DNA of 60,511 nucleotides, from positions 1-60,511 of the forward strand of contig NKXK01000038.1 of assembly GCA_004379165.1 (NCBI GenBank), read 5' to 3'. The first letter of the stretch is position 1. Every line of letters starts with the position of its first letter. This DNA is from Rhodocyclaceae bacterium. Its GTDB lineage: Bacteria > Pseudomonadota > Gammaproteobacteria > Burkholderiales > Rhodocyclaceae. Shown in pieces: positions 1-6,416 of the stretch. A program made the translations under genes and the position numbers. The notes beneath the pieces are model-generated. The model saw only the letters and a list, made by a program, of their open reading frames with translations. It did not search any database and was not told the DNA's origin.

Positions 1-69
1 TGTCGGTTTGCCAGGAAGCAGATGCGCAATCCGTAACCATTGTTTGTCGTTCAACATCAGTCGATCCAT
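1..69 (-). CDS. IS5-family transposase, N-terminal 23 residues (partial)
   Basis: The reading frame starts with ATG at 69 and runs off the left edge without a stop. The 23 visible residues (MDRLMLNDKQW, then LLPGKPT) match the characteristic start of IS5-family DDE transposases, where a short MLTDxQW motif is followed by L.GK..D. Only this stub is visible, so completeness and catalytic residues cannot be judged. The gene reads away from the integrase fragment it interrupts. Confidence 0.6.
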   Translation of the reverse strand, partial: MDRLMLNDKQWLRIAHLLPGKPT

Positions 70-123
70 GACTTACACCCAAATTCCAGGATGTAAACAC
101 AAATCGGCTACTGTGAACAGGCC
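1..123 (-). mobile_element. IS5-family insertion sequence, end fragment
   Basis: The window opens inside an insertion sequence. The transposase start lies at 69 on the minus strand. The terminal non-coding part runs to about 123, where the sequence meets a CTAG (124-127), a typical IS5-group target. Read inward from 123 the end begins GGCCTGTTCACAGTAGCC, similar in style to IS5/IS427-group ends. The other end is outside the window, so the exact boundary and target duplication cannot be confirmed. The insertion interrupts the integrase fragment at 108-464. Confidence 0.6.
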
Positions 124-464
124 CTAGGGAGTTGGGGCGGACTACTGGGCTTCGCCCTGACTTCGCGAATACGCTCCGCCGCTTGGTCGAGAAGGTGGGC
201 GTACTTGCGTGCCTCCCTAGCGGCTTCGCGGTGGTCGCTGGTTCGAAGCGAGAAGCGGACGTATCCGTTCTTGCCTACCTTCGCTTCGATGGAGTCCAGA
301 AATGCCATGCTTCCTGGCTTGAGCGGTTCCGGGGCGCGGCGCCGAAACCAATAAACACTACCTTTGCGCTCGGTGTATGGCACGTTATCGGGCTCCATTT
401 GAGCCACAGTTTGAGCCACACCTTTGAGCCTTGAAACCCTATCGTTATCGGACTTTCTAGCCAT
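108..464 (-). pseudogene. Truncated tyrosine integrase (N-terminal domain only)
   Basis: This 118-codon frame contains only the N-terminal DUF6538-like region of a site-specific tyrosine integrase: a GSVYWFRRRAPEPL segment like the GSYYLKKRVP segment of the intact integrase at 6417-8036, then a helical stretch rich in Arg/Ala. No core-binding or catalytic domain is present. The last residues (about PRACSQ) come from the IS5-family element, so the true integrase sequence ends near base 124. Its start lies 20 bp from the left att repeat (485-502) and it reads away from it, the same layout as the intact integrase beside the tRNA. I infer it belongs to a second element inserted in tandem at the same site, later broken by the IS. 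Confidence 0.7.
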
Positions 465-484
465 AACAATAGTTTAAGTGTTTT

Positions 485-502
485 TGGTGGTGATGGGCAG
501 AA
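485..502. repeat. Left attachment site (attL) of the tRNA-Met element
   Basis: TGGTGGTGATGGGCAGAA occurs here and again at 8125-8142. The latter copy is the 3' end of the tRNA-Met gene including its CCA. The match is 18 bp, direct and perfect, then diverges. Such a repeat at the two ends of integrase-bearing DNA is the normal product of tyrosine-integrase insertion into a tRNA 3' end. Confidence 0.88.
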
Positions 503-575
503 AATGGATTTGCCGCAACCACCATCAAAAAATCAATAACTTACACACCATCTGGCACCTTCATGTAGTGTAGCT

Positions 576-585
576 TGTGTGAAAG
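576..585. repeat. Candidate integrase arm-type site, left end
   Basis: TGTGTGAAAG lies about 75 bp inside the left att repeat. The same 10-mer occurs twice at the other end of the element (8039-8048 and 8051-8060), in the same strand orientation. Short repeats near both ends of an integrative element are the usual arrangement of integrase arm-binding sites. The assignment is inference. Confidence 0.45.
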
Positions 586-830
586 TCAAAGCGCAAGGGA
601 TGTCATAGCGAATCAAGGATCGACATCTTCTGAATCTCATATTCTTTGTTGGTGTGTTCCCGTGTTGTCGAAGGCTCCACTTCAGCAAACGTCGCGCTGA
701 ACTGTCGGGGGCTGCTGTGCCTCAGTAGTTGCCACTCCGGGATGATTTCGGGGTGTCATTCAACGCCTTGATATAACCGAAAAGCGACAGATGGGCCATA
801 ATGCCAAAGACTTGGCGGAATGCTCTTATC

Positions 831-1478
831 ATGATTGAACAACAACTAACAGAACTCAAATCTCTCCACGATCAAGGACTCATCAGCCCGGATGTCTACG
901 CAGAGCGTCAGCGTGAGATTTTGGCTGGCAAGAATACGGCACCGCCCCCTGTATCCAAGGAGGTAGCTAAACAGTCTTCCTTCGGCAAAACGCTGCTCAT
1001 CATAGCGCTTGTGCTTGGGGCTGGATGGGGGGCTTACAAGTTGTCGGATCAGGGCACAAAGGACGTTGTTCACGCGCTGGCCCTTGAGTCCGGTGTTGCG
1101 GCTAAGCTGGTGCCTTGGCCGGATCGGGCTGAACCTGTCCTAAGGCCATTCATGTCTTCCAATGCCGGAAAGATCGCAGGTGCCATTCAGGCGATTACGC
1201 ATCCGAGCGGGAAGGACCCAGACCTTGAGGAGTTTGATATTGCCAAGCTCTCTGATCGAGTTCAGGTGACAATCAAGATCACATGGAAGGGCGGGGTAAT
1301 CGGCACTCAGTATCAAACTGTGGTGATTTGGGAACTGGCGGAGAGTGGGCATGTGTCGGCAACAGTGCTTTACGATACAGCCTTGACTCATGTGGCAGAG
1401 CAGAACAAGGAGCAGTTGGATACCTTCTTCCGCTCTAAGGTCTATCCAGCGGCTTACCGTAGCATTGAAGCCAAGTAG
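831..1478 (+). CDS. SHOCT-domain membrane-anchored protein, function unknown
   Basis: The 215-residue product begins with a short SHOCT-like helix pair (about residues 1-31: LTELKSLHDQGLIS then YAERQREIL), a motif usually found at the ends of membrane or lipoprotein-associated proteins. A Pro-rich linker and one transmembrane helix (about 54-69, LLIIALVLGAGWGAY) follow. The remaining 140 residues are a predicted extracytoplasmic or cytoplasmic domain I do not recognise. An in-frame ATG ten codons upstream (801) is possible; I prefer 831 because the SHOCT motif then sits at the N-terminus, but neither start has a good ribosome binding site. It is the first cargo gene inside attL and is followed by a strong bidirectional terminator. 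Confidence 0.6.
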   Translation: MIEQQLTELKSLHDQGLISPDVYAERQREILAGKNTAPPPVSKEVAKQSSFGKTLLIIALVLGAGWGAYKLSDQGTKDVVHALALESGVAAKLVPWPDRAEPVLRPFMSSNAGKIAGAIQAITHPSGKDPDLEEFDIAKLSDRVQVTIKITWKGGVIGTQYQTVVIWELAESGHVSATVLYDTALTHVAEQNKEQLDTFFRSKVYPAAYRSIEAK

Positions 1479-1561
1479 GATTTTAGTTACTGCTTCAGGC
1501 TGCTCGAAAAAACGACAGATACTGACGCATCGCTGACAAGAATCATGCCTGTTTTGCGAAA

Positions 1562-1603
1562 AAAGCCCGTAGATATTGAAGTTAATCGATATGTACGGGC
1601 TTT
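1562..1603. terminator. Bidirectional hairpin terminator between convergent genes
   Basis: AAAGCCCGTA at 1562-1571 pairs perfectly with TACGGGCTTT at 1594-1603, and inner GATAT/ATATC bases can extend the stem. It has A-rich and T-rich flanks and lies between the SHOCT gene (ends 1478, plus) and the AP2-HNH gene (ends 1631, minus), as expected for a shared terminator. Confidence 0.7.
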
Positions 1604-1630
1604 GGTGTTACTGCCGTGATGCTCTAGTGG

Positions 1631-2182
1631 TCAGCACCTGGCAAAGGCTTGATGGTGATAGACAGCCTTGGCCGACAAGTAAGCGCGACTTGCTTCCTCC
1701 GGTGTCGGATAGATGCCGAGATACTTCTTGTTGCGTTCGCCCGGAATGCGGATGTTCGCTTCGTACTTGCCGCACGACTTGTTGAACTTTACCCCTGTGA
1801 AACCTGAGGCATTGTCTCGCCGTGGCCCGTGCGTGTTCTGCTTGTTTTGCGAGGGGGTCACAAGGCGAAGATTTGAGATACGGTTGTCGTCCTTGATCCC
1901 ATTGATGTGGTCAATCTGAAGGTTGCCTTCAGGCCACTTCCCGAAGCAGTAGAACCACGCGAGACGGTGGCCGAAATGTCGGTGTCCATCAACTGTCATT
2001 GCGACATATCCCTTAGCGTTGATAGAACCCGCTGTGTCTCCGGCCTTGAATCGCTTTCCTCGTGTCGCATTCCAACTGAACTTGCCGGTTAACGGATCGT
2101 AGGTCAGAAGCTCAAGGAGTCGTTCATGCGACAGCAAAGGGGCTGCTGCGGGTGCTTCGAGGTTGGTTGCGGTGTTACTCAT
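1631..2182 (-). CDS. AP2-domain HNH endonuclease
   Basis: The 183-residue product has the layout of phage-borne HNH/AP2 nucleases. An HNH core lies at about 70-107 (GHRLAWFY, then GNLQIDHINGIKDDNRISNLR, with catalytic-type His92 after Asp91 and the conserved Asn residues). A DNA-binding AP2 domain follows at about 125-180 (SGFTGVKFNK, KYLGIYPTPEEASRAY). These proteins are usually free-standing homing-type or phage nucleases that cut double-stranded DNA. A longer frame exists upstream to 2275, but the extra 31 residues have no family resemblance, so the ATG at 2182 is preferred. No target gene or intron is visible nearby. Confidence 0.8.
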   Translation of the reverse strand: MSNTATNLEAPAAAPLLSHERLLELLTYDPLTGKFSWNATRGKRFKAGDTAGSINAKGYVAMTVDGHRHFGHRLAWFYCFGKWPEGNLQIDHINGIKDDNRISNLRLVTPSQNKQNTHGPRRDNASGFTGVKFNKSCGKYEANIRIPGERNKKYLGIYPTPEEASRAYLSAKAVYHHQAFARC

Positions 2183-3010
2183 GTTGGTAGCTTTCAGATT
2201 GGTAAAACCCGCGTGAAGTCCCATCCATGCAAGCCACCAGCCCCCGCTACTTGGGGAACTGACATGGCGACACACGGGCTTTACGAATCGGGCTGGTGGT
2301 GGATGCTCAGTGTCGCGGTGGACGTAGGCAGGGATGCCGGTGAGCGTGGAGGTAATGCAATGAGGTCGGTCGGCAATATCGATGCTGCGTTGACCTGATG
2401 GTTACTGCTGGTGGTGTGGCTACGGTTCAACCGAGATGATCACTTCACCATTGATCTTCATGGTAATGATGATGGTAGTTGTCTACCGTCAGTCAACTTC
2501 GGATAGCTTAGGGTTATAACTTCAGTGACACCTAAGGGATCACCCAGAGCAAACTTCAGTTGCCCCCCTTACCCCCCATCACCGCATCCCTACACGAACG
2601 CTGGCGAGACAACCGGTGATCTCGTTCAGTTTCATGCAGGTAGTCACCCTTGCCGTTTTGGCCTGATTGGGTAACACGTCGCCTGTCTCAATGGCCGCGC
2701 CTTTGTACGCGACCACCAACTACGTCAAGTTCAACGCCATGCCCGTAATGTCATGGTCGTCGCTTGAGGGCGTAAAGATGGAGGTAAGGAGGAACCGAAG
2801 TCTGTTCTGGTGTGACCACCCAGGTATCTGGAGTGGTGGAATCACCCGTCACGAACTTTCAGCGCATATCCCCCGGAAAAGTTGGCTTTTCCTATGGGGT
2901 GGGTTAATCGCAGAAGCCACGCAATCGCTCTCAGGTGGACGATGGTGCTTTTTGGCTAGGCTGGTGAACGCAAGGCAAAGAAAATCGCTCCTGCGTCCAC
3001 TGTGTGCGTT
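2183..3010. other. 828-bp stretch with no supported gene
   Basis: I see no convincing coding region here on either strand. The longest frame (2667-3014, plus, 115 codons) has no recognisable domain, an irregular composition and no ribosome binding site. The very short minus-strand frames (13-17 codons) are not supported. The stretch may hold promoter sequence for the AP2-HNH gene and degraded cargo. Confidence 0.4.
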
Positions 3011-3118
3011 TTAGTGATGGTCGCTCCGCTTCCGCTCGAAGGCTCCTGCGAAGTCGAGAACCCCGACGATCTGGATCAAGACCACAACCGCCACGCTGAT
3101 GCCGATGAAGGTTTCCAT
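3011..3118 (-). CDS. 35-aa single-span membrane peptide
   Basis: A short frame starts with ATG at 3118, ends with TAA at 3011-3013 and encodes 35 residues. The peptide is one hydrophobic helix (about residues 4-24, from FIGISVAVVVLIQ to VGVLDF) followed by a charged tail FERKRSDHH. AAGGAAAA lies 5-12 bases upstream of the ATG and can serve as a ribosome binding site. It starts 33 bp after the serine recombinase stop and reads in the same direction, so it could be co-transcribed with it. Function is unknown; toxin-like or membrane-accessory peptides look like this, but nothing in the sequence proves it. Confidence 0.5.
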   Translation of the reverse strand: METFIGISVAVVVLIQIVGVLDFAGAFERKRSDHH

Positions 3119-3151
3119 TTCGTTTTCCTTGGCTGCTGTCGACGGTGTGGG

Positions 3152-3709
3152 TTATTGCTGGCTGAGGTAGGAGTAGAGCGTTTCGCGGCTGATGCCGAAC
3201 TCACGCGCAAGGGCTGCCTTCTTCTCACCGGCTGCCGCTCTCCGGCGTAGCTCCTGCGCCTGTTCCTCGGTCATTTTCTTCTTGCCGCCCTTGTAGGCAC
3301 CTGCGGCCTTGGCAATGGCGATGCCCTCACGTTGCCGCTCAAGGATCAGCGACCGCTCGAACTCAGCCACTGCTCCCAGCATAGACAGCAGCAGGTTAGC
3401 CATTGGCGAATCATCGCCGGTGAAGGTTAGGCTCTCCTTGTGGGCCTTCACGACGACACCACGCCCCGTCAGTTCCTTGATGATCTTGCGGAGGTCATCC
3501 AAGTTGCGCCCTAACCGGTCAAGGCTATGAATGTGCAGGGTGTCTCCCTTGCGGAGGTGCTTCAGGCAAGCCTCAAGCTGGGGGCGGGATGTGTCCTTGC
3601 CGCTGGCCTTGTCCTCGAAGGTGATGTCTAGCGCAATGCCTTCAAGTTGCCGCGCAGTGTTCTGAACTAGGGTGCTGACTCGAAGGTATCCGACGTTTTG
3701 ACCTGACAT
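3152..3709 (-). CDS. Serine recombinase (resolvase/invertase family)
   Basis: The 185-residue product is a small serine recombinase. The catalytic serine is Ser12 in GYLRVSTL; the conserved acidic/Arg region is IHSLDRLGRN; the E helix starts near LLLSMLGAVAEFERSLILERQREGI. A C-terminal helix-turn-helix (about 163-185, ALAREFGISRETLYSYL) binds DNA. The length matches Tn3-type resolvases and DNA invertases. The gene starts just beside a repeat-rich segment (3732-3814) that looks like its own recombination or operator site. It could resolve dimers of the excised element or invert a segment. Confidence 0.88.
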   Translation of the reverse strand: MSGQNVGYLRVSTLVQNTARQLEGIALDITFEDKASGKDTSRPQLEACLKHLRKGDTLHIHSLDRLGRNLDDLRKIIKELTGRGVVVKAHKESLTFTGDDSPMANLLLSMLGAVAEFERSLILERQREGIAIAKAAGAYKGGKKKMTEEQAQELRRRAAAGEKKAALAREFGISRETLYSYLSQQ

Positions 3710-3731
3710 GGTGATCTCCTGCTGAACGATG

Positions 3732-3814
3732 TGTCAGGTCGAAATCTAAGACCACGAACAGATTGTGTCAAGTTAAAAATAAAGCAACTTCGATTGGACA
3801 CATATTCTGTCAGG
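3732..3814. repeat. Res-like inverted/direct repeat cluster upstream of the serine recombinase
   Basis: An imperfect inverted repeat has arms ACAGATTGTGTCAAGTT (3758-3774) and its mirror ending in GGACACATATTCTGT (3786-3810), around an A/T-rich centre. The outer 7-mer TGTCAGG is repeated directly at 3732-3738 and 3808-3814. Compound dyad repeats just upstream of a resolvase gene are typical of res sites, which double as the recombinase promoter/operator. From 3815 to 4112 I see no gene, only increasingly A/T-rich sequence before the next start. Confidence 0.5.
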
Positions 3815-4112
3815 CCAAAGTGTGGTCTCAGGCTACACCCTGAGCAGACAGTTGGCTGAAACAGGCATATCCACAGTGTTTACCCGAAGGCTTGCTAACC
3901 AGCGTTACGCAAAAACGAGTTCGCCGCAACGGCAGCTAAGCAACAAGAGGGGCACCGGGGGAAGATCAGCTTCAGTTCATATTAAGTTGCCACTTCACAT
4001 TTTTCCGGGATTTTGAAGTCCACTTTTCTTGCCCCCCATCCTTAGGCAACGACTAGTTCAACAAACCCCAATCGTTTAGCATGTCCAAAGGCATTAACAA
4101 CTCACATAAAAA

Positions 4113-5177
4113 ATGAGCAGATTTGCATTTCTGGTTGGCAAAACCTACACACGAAGCGAGGTACGTCGACAGGTTGGGCTGGACCCAGACGCTCGCGGAG
4201 GGGCCTGGTATACGGGCTACGTCGAGCACTCAGGCGTTGACTTCATTTTTTGCAATGTTGGAGTGGCTGGCCGAACAGGACACGACTACGACAATCATTT
4301 TGATCAAGGTGACCTGATATGGCGAGGAAAAACACATAGTCATATCAATCAGCCTACCATCAGGAGAATGACGAGCAGTGGCGCAGAAGTACATATTTTC
4401 TGGCGTACGGATGAACGGTCAGCATTCACCTATGCAGGAATAGGAAATCCGACTGAAGTTTCAGATGAAACGCCTGTCAAGATTCGCTGGAGTTTCAAGA
4501 GCGACGCACTTCGCGCTCACCGTGACACAAGAAGCAAAGAACGCTTACCGGCAGATGTTTTGGAGTCTGTCACGCCTGAGCATGTCTGGAGAGCAGTACA
4601 ACTGCTTCTAGATGGCTACTCTAAACACCAGTTTTCACCATCGACGGACTATGACCTAATCGCGGACAACGGAATCCGCTTAGCCCCCAAGGCTGTTTTT
4701 GGTGTGGCCGCGAGATTGGCCCTTGGTTTTGAGGTTCTTCCAAAACACTTCACCGCTGGCGAAGATTCTCTAAGCTTCAAACTGTTACGTCACGCAGGAT
4801 ACGTGATCGTAAAGAAAGACGAACCAACCCCCAGCCAACCACAAGAGCTATCTTCTGAAGATCAGGTTTGGGCAGAGGGTAAAACAAAGCTGGTCACTCA
4901 CCTTGTCAAAGAGCGAGCAAAGGGACTTGCCCAAGCAAAAAAATCACAGTTCAAACACAAACACGGTCGGCTCTACTGTGAAAAGTGCGGGCTTGACCCC
5001 GTGGCTCATTACAAGACCATACATGCTGAGTCGTGTATCGAAGTTCATCATCATGACACCCACGTCAGTCAGATGAAGGAACGCCACGAAACCACTCTAG
5101 ACGACCTTCAGTGCCTGTGTGCGAACTGCCATCGACTTGTGCACCGTGCGCTTCGCGACAACGAAAACGGAATGTAA
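4113..5177 (+). CDS. DUF3427-like/HNH endonuclease, putative type IV restriction enzyme
   Basis: The 354-residue product has an N-terminal domain (about 10-115) with features of the DUF3427 family: YTRSEVRRQVGL, GGAWYTGYVEH, an acidic FDQGDLIWRG strand pair and HIFWRTD...FTYAGIGNP. A C-terminal HNH domain (about 283-345) contains CEKCG, EVHHHDTH and LCANCHRLVHR, which supply two zinc-binding CxxC pairs and the catalytic His. In known proteins this N-terminal module occurs with nucleases and helicases in defence loci and is thought to sense modified DNA. The pairing suggests a modification-dependent (type IV, McrA-like) restriction enzyme protecting the host from phage. It is a single-gene unit in the element with no methyltransferase beside it, which fits type IV. 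Substrate preference is inferred only. Confidence 0.7.
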   Translation: MSRFAFLVGKTYTRSEVRRQVGLDPDARGGAWYTGYVEHSGVDFIFCNVGVAGRTGHDYDNHFDQGDLIWRGKTHSHINQPTIRRMTSSGAEVHIFWRTDERSAFTYAGIGNPTEVSDETPVKIRWSFKSDALRAHRDTRSKERLPADVLESVTPEHVWRAVQLLLDGYSKHQFSPSTDYDLIADNGIRLAPKAVFGVAARLALGFEVLPKHFTAGEDSLSFKLLRHAGYVIVKKDEPTPSQPQELSSEDQVWAEGKTKLVTHLVKERAKGLAQAKKSQFKHKHGRLYCEKCGLDPVAHYKTIHAESCIEVHHHDTHVSQMKERHETTLDDLQCLCANCHRLVHRALRDNENGM

Positions 5178-5197
5178 TAGCTCAAAGCAAGCGCCCA

Positions 5198-5224
5198 ACA
5201 AAAAAGCCCCCAAAGGGGCTTCTC
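5198..5224. terminator. Hairpin terminator between convergent genes
   Basis: AAGCCCC at 5204-5210 pairs with GGGGCTT at 5215-5221 around a CAAA loop. The minus strand continues with six T residues, so it is a good terminator for the protease operon reading leftward. It may also stop the nuclease gene from the other side. Confidence 0.75.
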
Positions 5225-5246
5225 GCCAAACTCCGGCAGAGTCGAC

Positions 5247-5456
5247 TCAGAGTGTGACTCTGAAGGTAGTCTGACCTGGGATGGTTGCACCAAGTACATT
5301 TACTGGCGCTAGGTTGTATTGGCGCTTGTGAATCAGCCCCTCTTGAAGCATCTGCGAGTAGACCTGCTGGAACTCCTGAACATTCTGAAAACCAGCCAAC
5401 TGGGTTGCGATTTGATTGTCGGATACCAACATCTCAATCTCAGCCGTAATAGACAT
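5247..5456 (-). CDS. 69-aa protein in operon with Clp-fold protease, unknown function
   Basis: The product is a small soluble protein of 69 residues with no signal peptide or transmembrane segment and no family I recognise. It has a helical N-terminal part (AEIEMLVSDNQIATQLAGF, then VQEFQQVYSQMLQEGLI) and a short C-terminal segment that could be beta. AGAGGG lies nine bases upstream of its ATG. It begins 14 bp after the stop of the Clp-fold protease gene and reads in the same direction, with a terminator just downstream, so the two form one operon. It may be a partner, substrate or inhibitor of the protease. Confidence 0.6.
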   Translation of the reverse strand: MSITAEIEMLVSDNQIATQLAGFQNVQEFQQVYSQMLQEGLIHKRQYNLAPVNVLGATIPGQTTFRVTL

Positions 5457-5470
5457 GTCAATCGCCCTCT

Positions 5471-6370
5471 CTACTTGTCATTGGATACATCGATGAACAT
5501 TGTGTAGTTCTGTCGATTCATGTAGTCCGATATTAGATCATGATACTCGTTTATTTTGTTCCTGAGATCGGCGTCGGCACTGTAATCCTCGATTTCCAAA
5601 CGCAGCTTGCTTCTCAGCGTATTGATACCGATCCGGCGACCATGTGAGTGCCATTCGCGGTTACTGCCGAGCATCTGAGCAATATCCGCTGCTCGCTGCT
5701 CCTTTTCAGGCTGCGTGACGGGCTGCCCTTTTTTTTCAGTATCACTGCGATGTACATCCCACGAACGGAACTTGTATTCAATCAACCACGTTTTCAGAAG
5801 GCTGACAGACAGGTCTCTTGCCTGTTCATAGCGACGTAACTCGGCCAAATCTTGGTTTTGAGCGATTGAAAACTCGACGGATGTAAGCGTGTTTGCTCGT
5901 GATTTCTGAAGTATTTCTTCAAACTTGTCGAGATACCCAAGAGCGGGAACCCATTTGCCATCCTTAGATTGGACCTGAGGGTCAATCGGGCCTAGGGATG
6001 AAGAGTAGTCCATGAAGATTTTGTCGCCGGACATGCAGAAGATTGTCCCGGCAGACATAGCCATGTTGGGAACCACAAAATAGACCTCTTTGTAGAAATG
6101 CCGTTGCATCTCCACCATGCGCTCAACAGCTTCTACTTCGCCACCCGGCGTATTCAAAATGGTGATCAAGCGCTCTTTTCTCGCCGCCCCATCATTTCCG
6201 ATAACTTCAATGCGCTGCCGAAACCAGGGCAGATAAGCGGAAGATATTTCGCCATAGTAGCCAATCAGATCGGCCTCGAAATGGCTCTCCAGATTGCTTC
6301 TGTTGGCCTTTAACTGCGCTTGAAACAGACGGTCAATGGTTCTCATAGTAGTTCGCAGCAGATGACGCAC
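5471..6370 (-). CDS. SDH/Clp-fold serine proteinase (ClpP/SppA-like)
   Basis: The 299-residue product resembles the Clp-fold serine proteinases annotated as the SDH family. It has the oxyanion-type turn ILNTPGGEVEAV (about 71-82), a predicted nucleophile Ser106 in NMAMSAGTIF, and the following SSSLGPIDPQ segment (about 123-132), as in ClpP and S49 peptidases. A charged helical C-terminal region of about 150 residues follows. No signal peptide is present, so it acts in the cytoplasm. The frame opens with GTG at 6370; an ATG eight codons later (6346) is an alternative, and neither has a strong ribosome binding site. Proteins of this family occur in mobile elements and near defence genes, but the role is unknown. 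It is co-directional with the 69-aa gene. Confidence 0.72.
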   Translation of the reverse strand: MRHLLRTTMRTIDRLFQAQLKANRSNLESHFEADLIGYYGEISSAYLPWFRQRIEVIGNDGAARKERLITILNTPGGEVEAVERMVEMQRHFYKEVYFVVPNMAMSAGTIFCMSGDKIFMDYSSSLGPIDPQVQSKDGKWVPALGYLDKFEEILQKSRANTLTSVEFSIAQNQDLAELRRYEQARDLSVSLLKTWLIEYKFRSWDVHRSDTEKKGQPVTQPEKEQRAADIAQMLGSNREWHSHGRRIGINTLRSKLRLEIEDYSADADLRNKINEYHDLISDYMNRQNYTMFIDVSNDK

Positions 6371-6416
6371 GAGTTATTTCGGTTATTGTAAATGAATACA
6401 TGGCCACTTTCAGGCG

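Noticed and set aside
2667..3014. 115-codon plus-strand frame in the element
   Set aside because: It has no domain, no ribosome binding site and irregular composition; the overlapping 35-aa minus frame at 3011-3118 is better supported.
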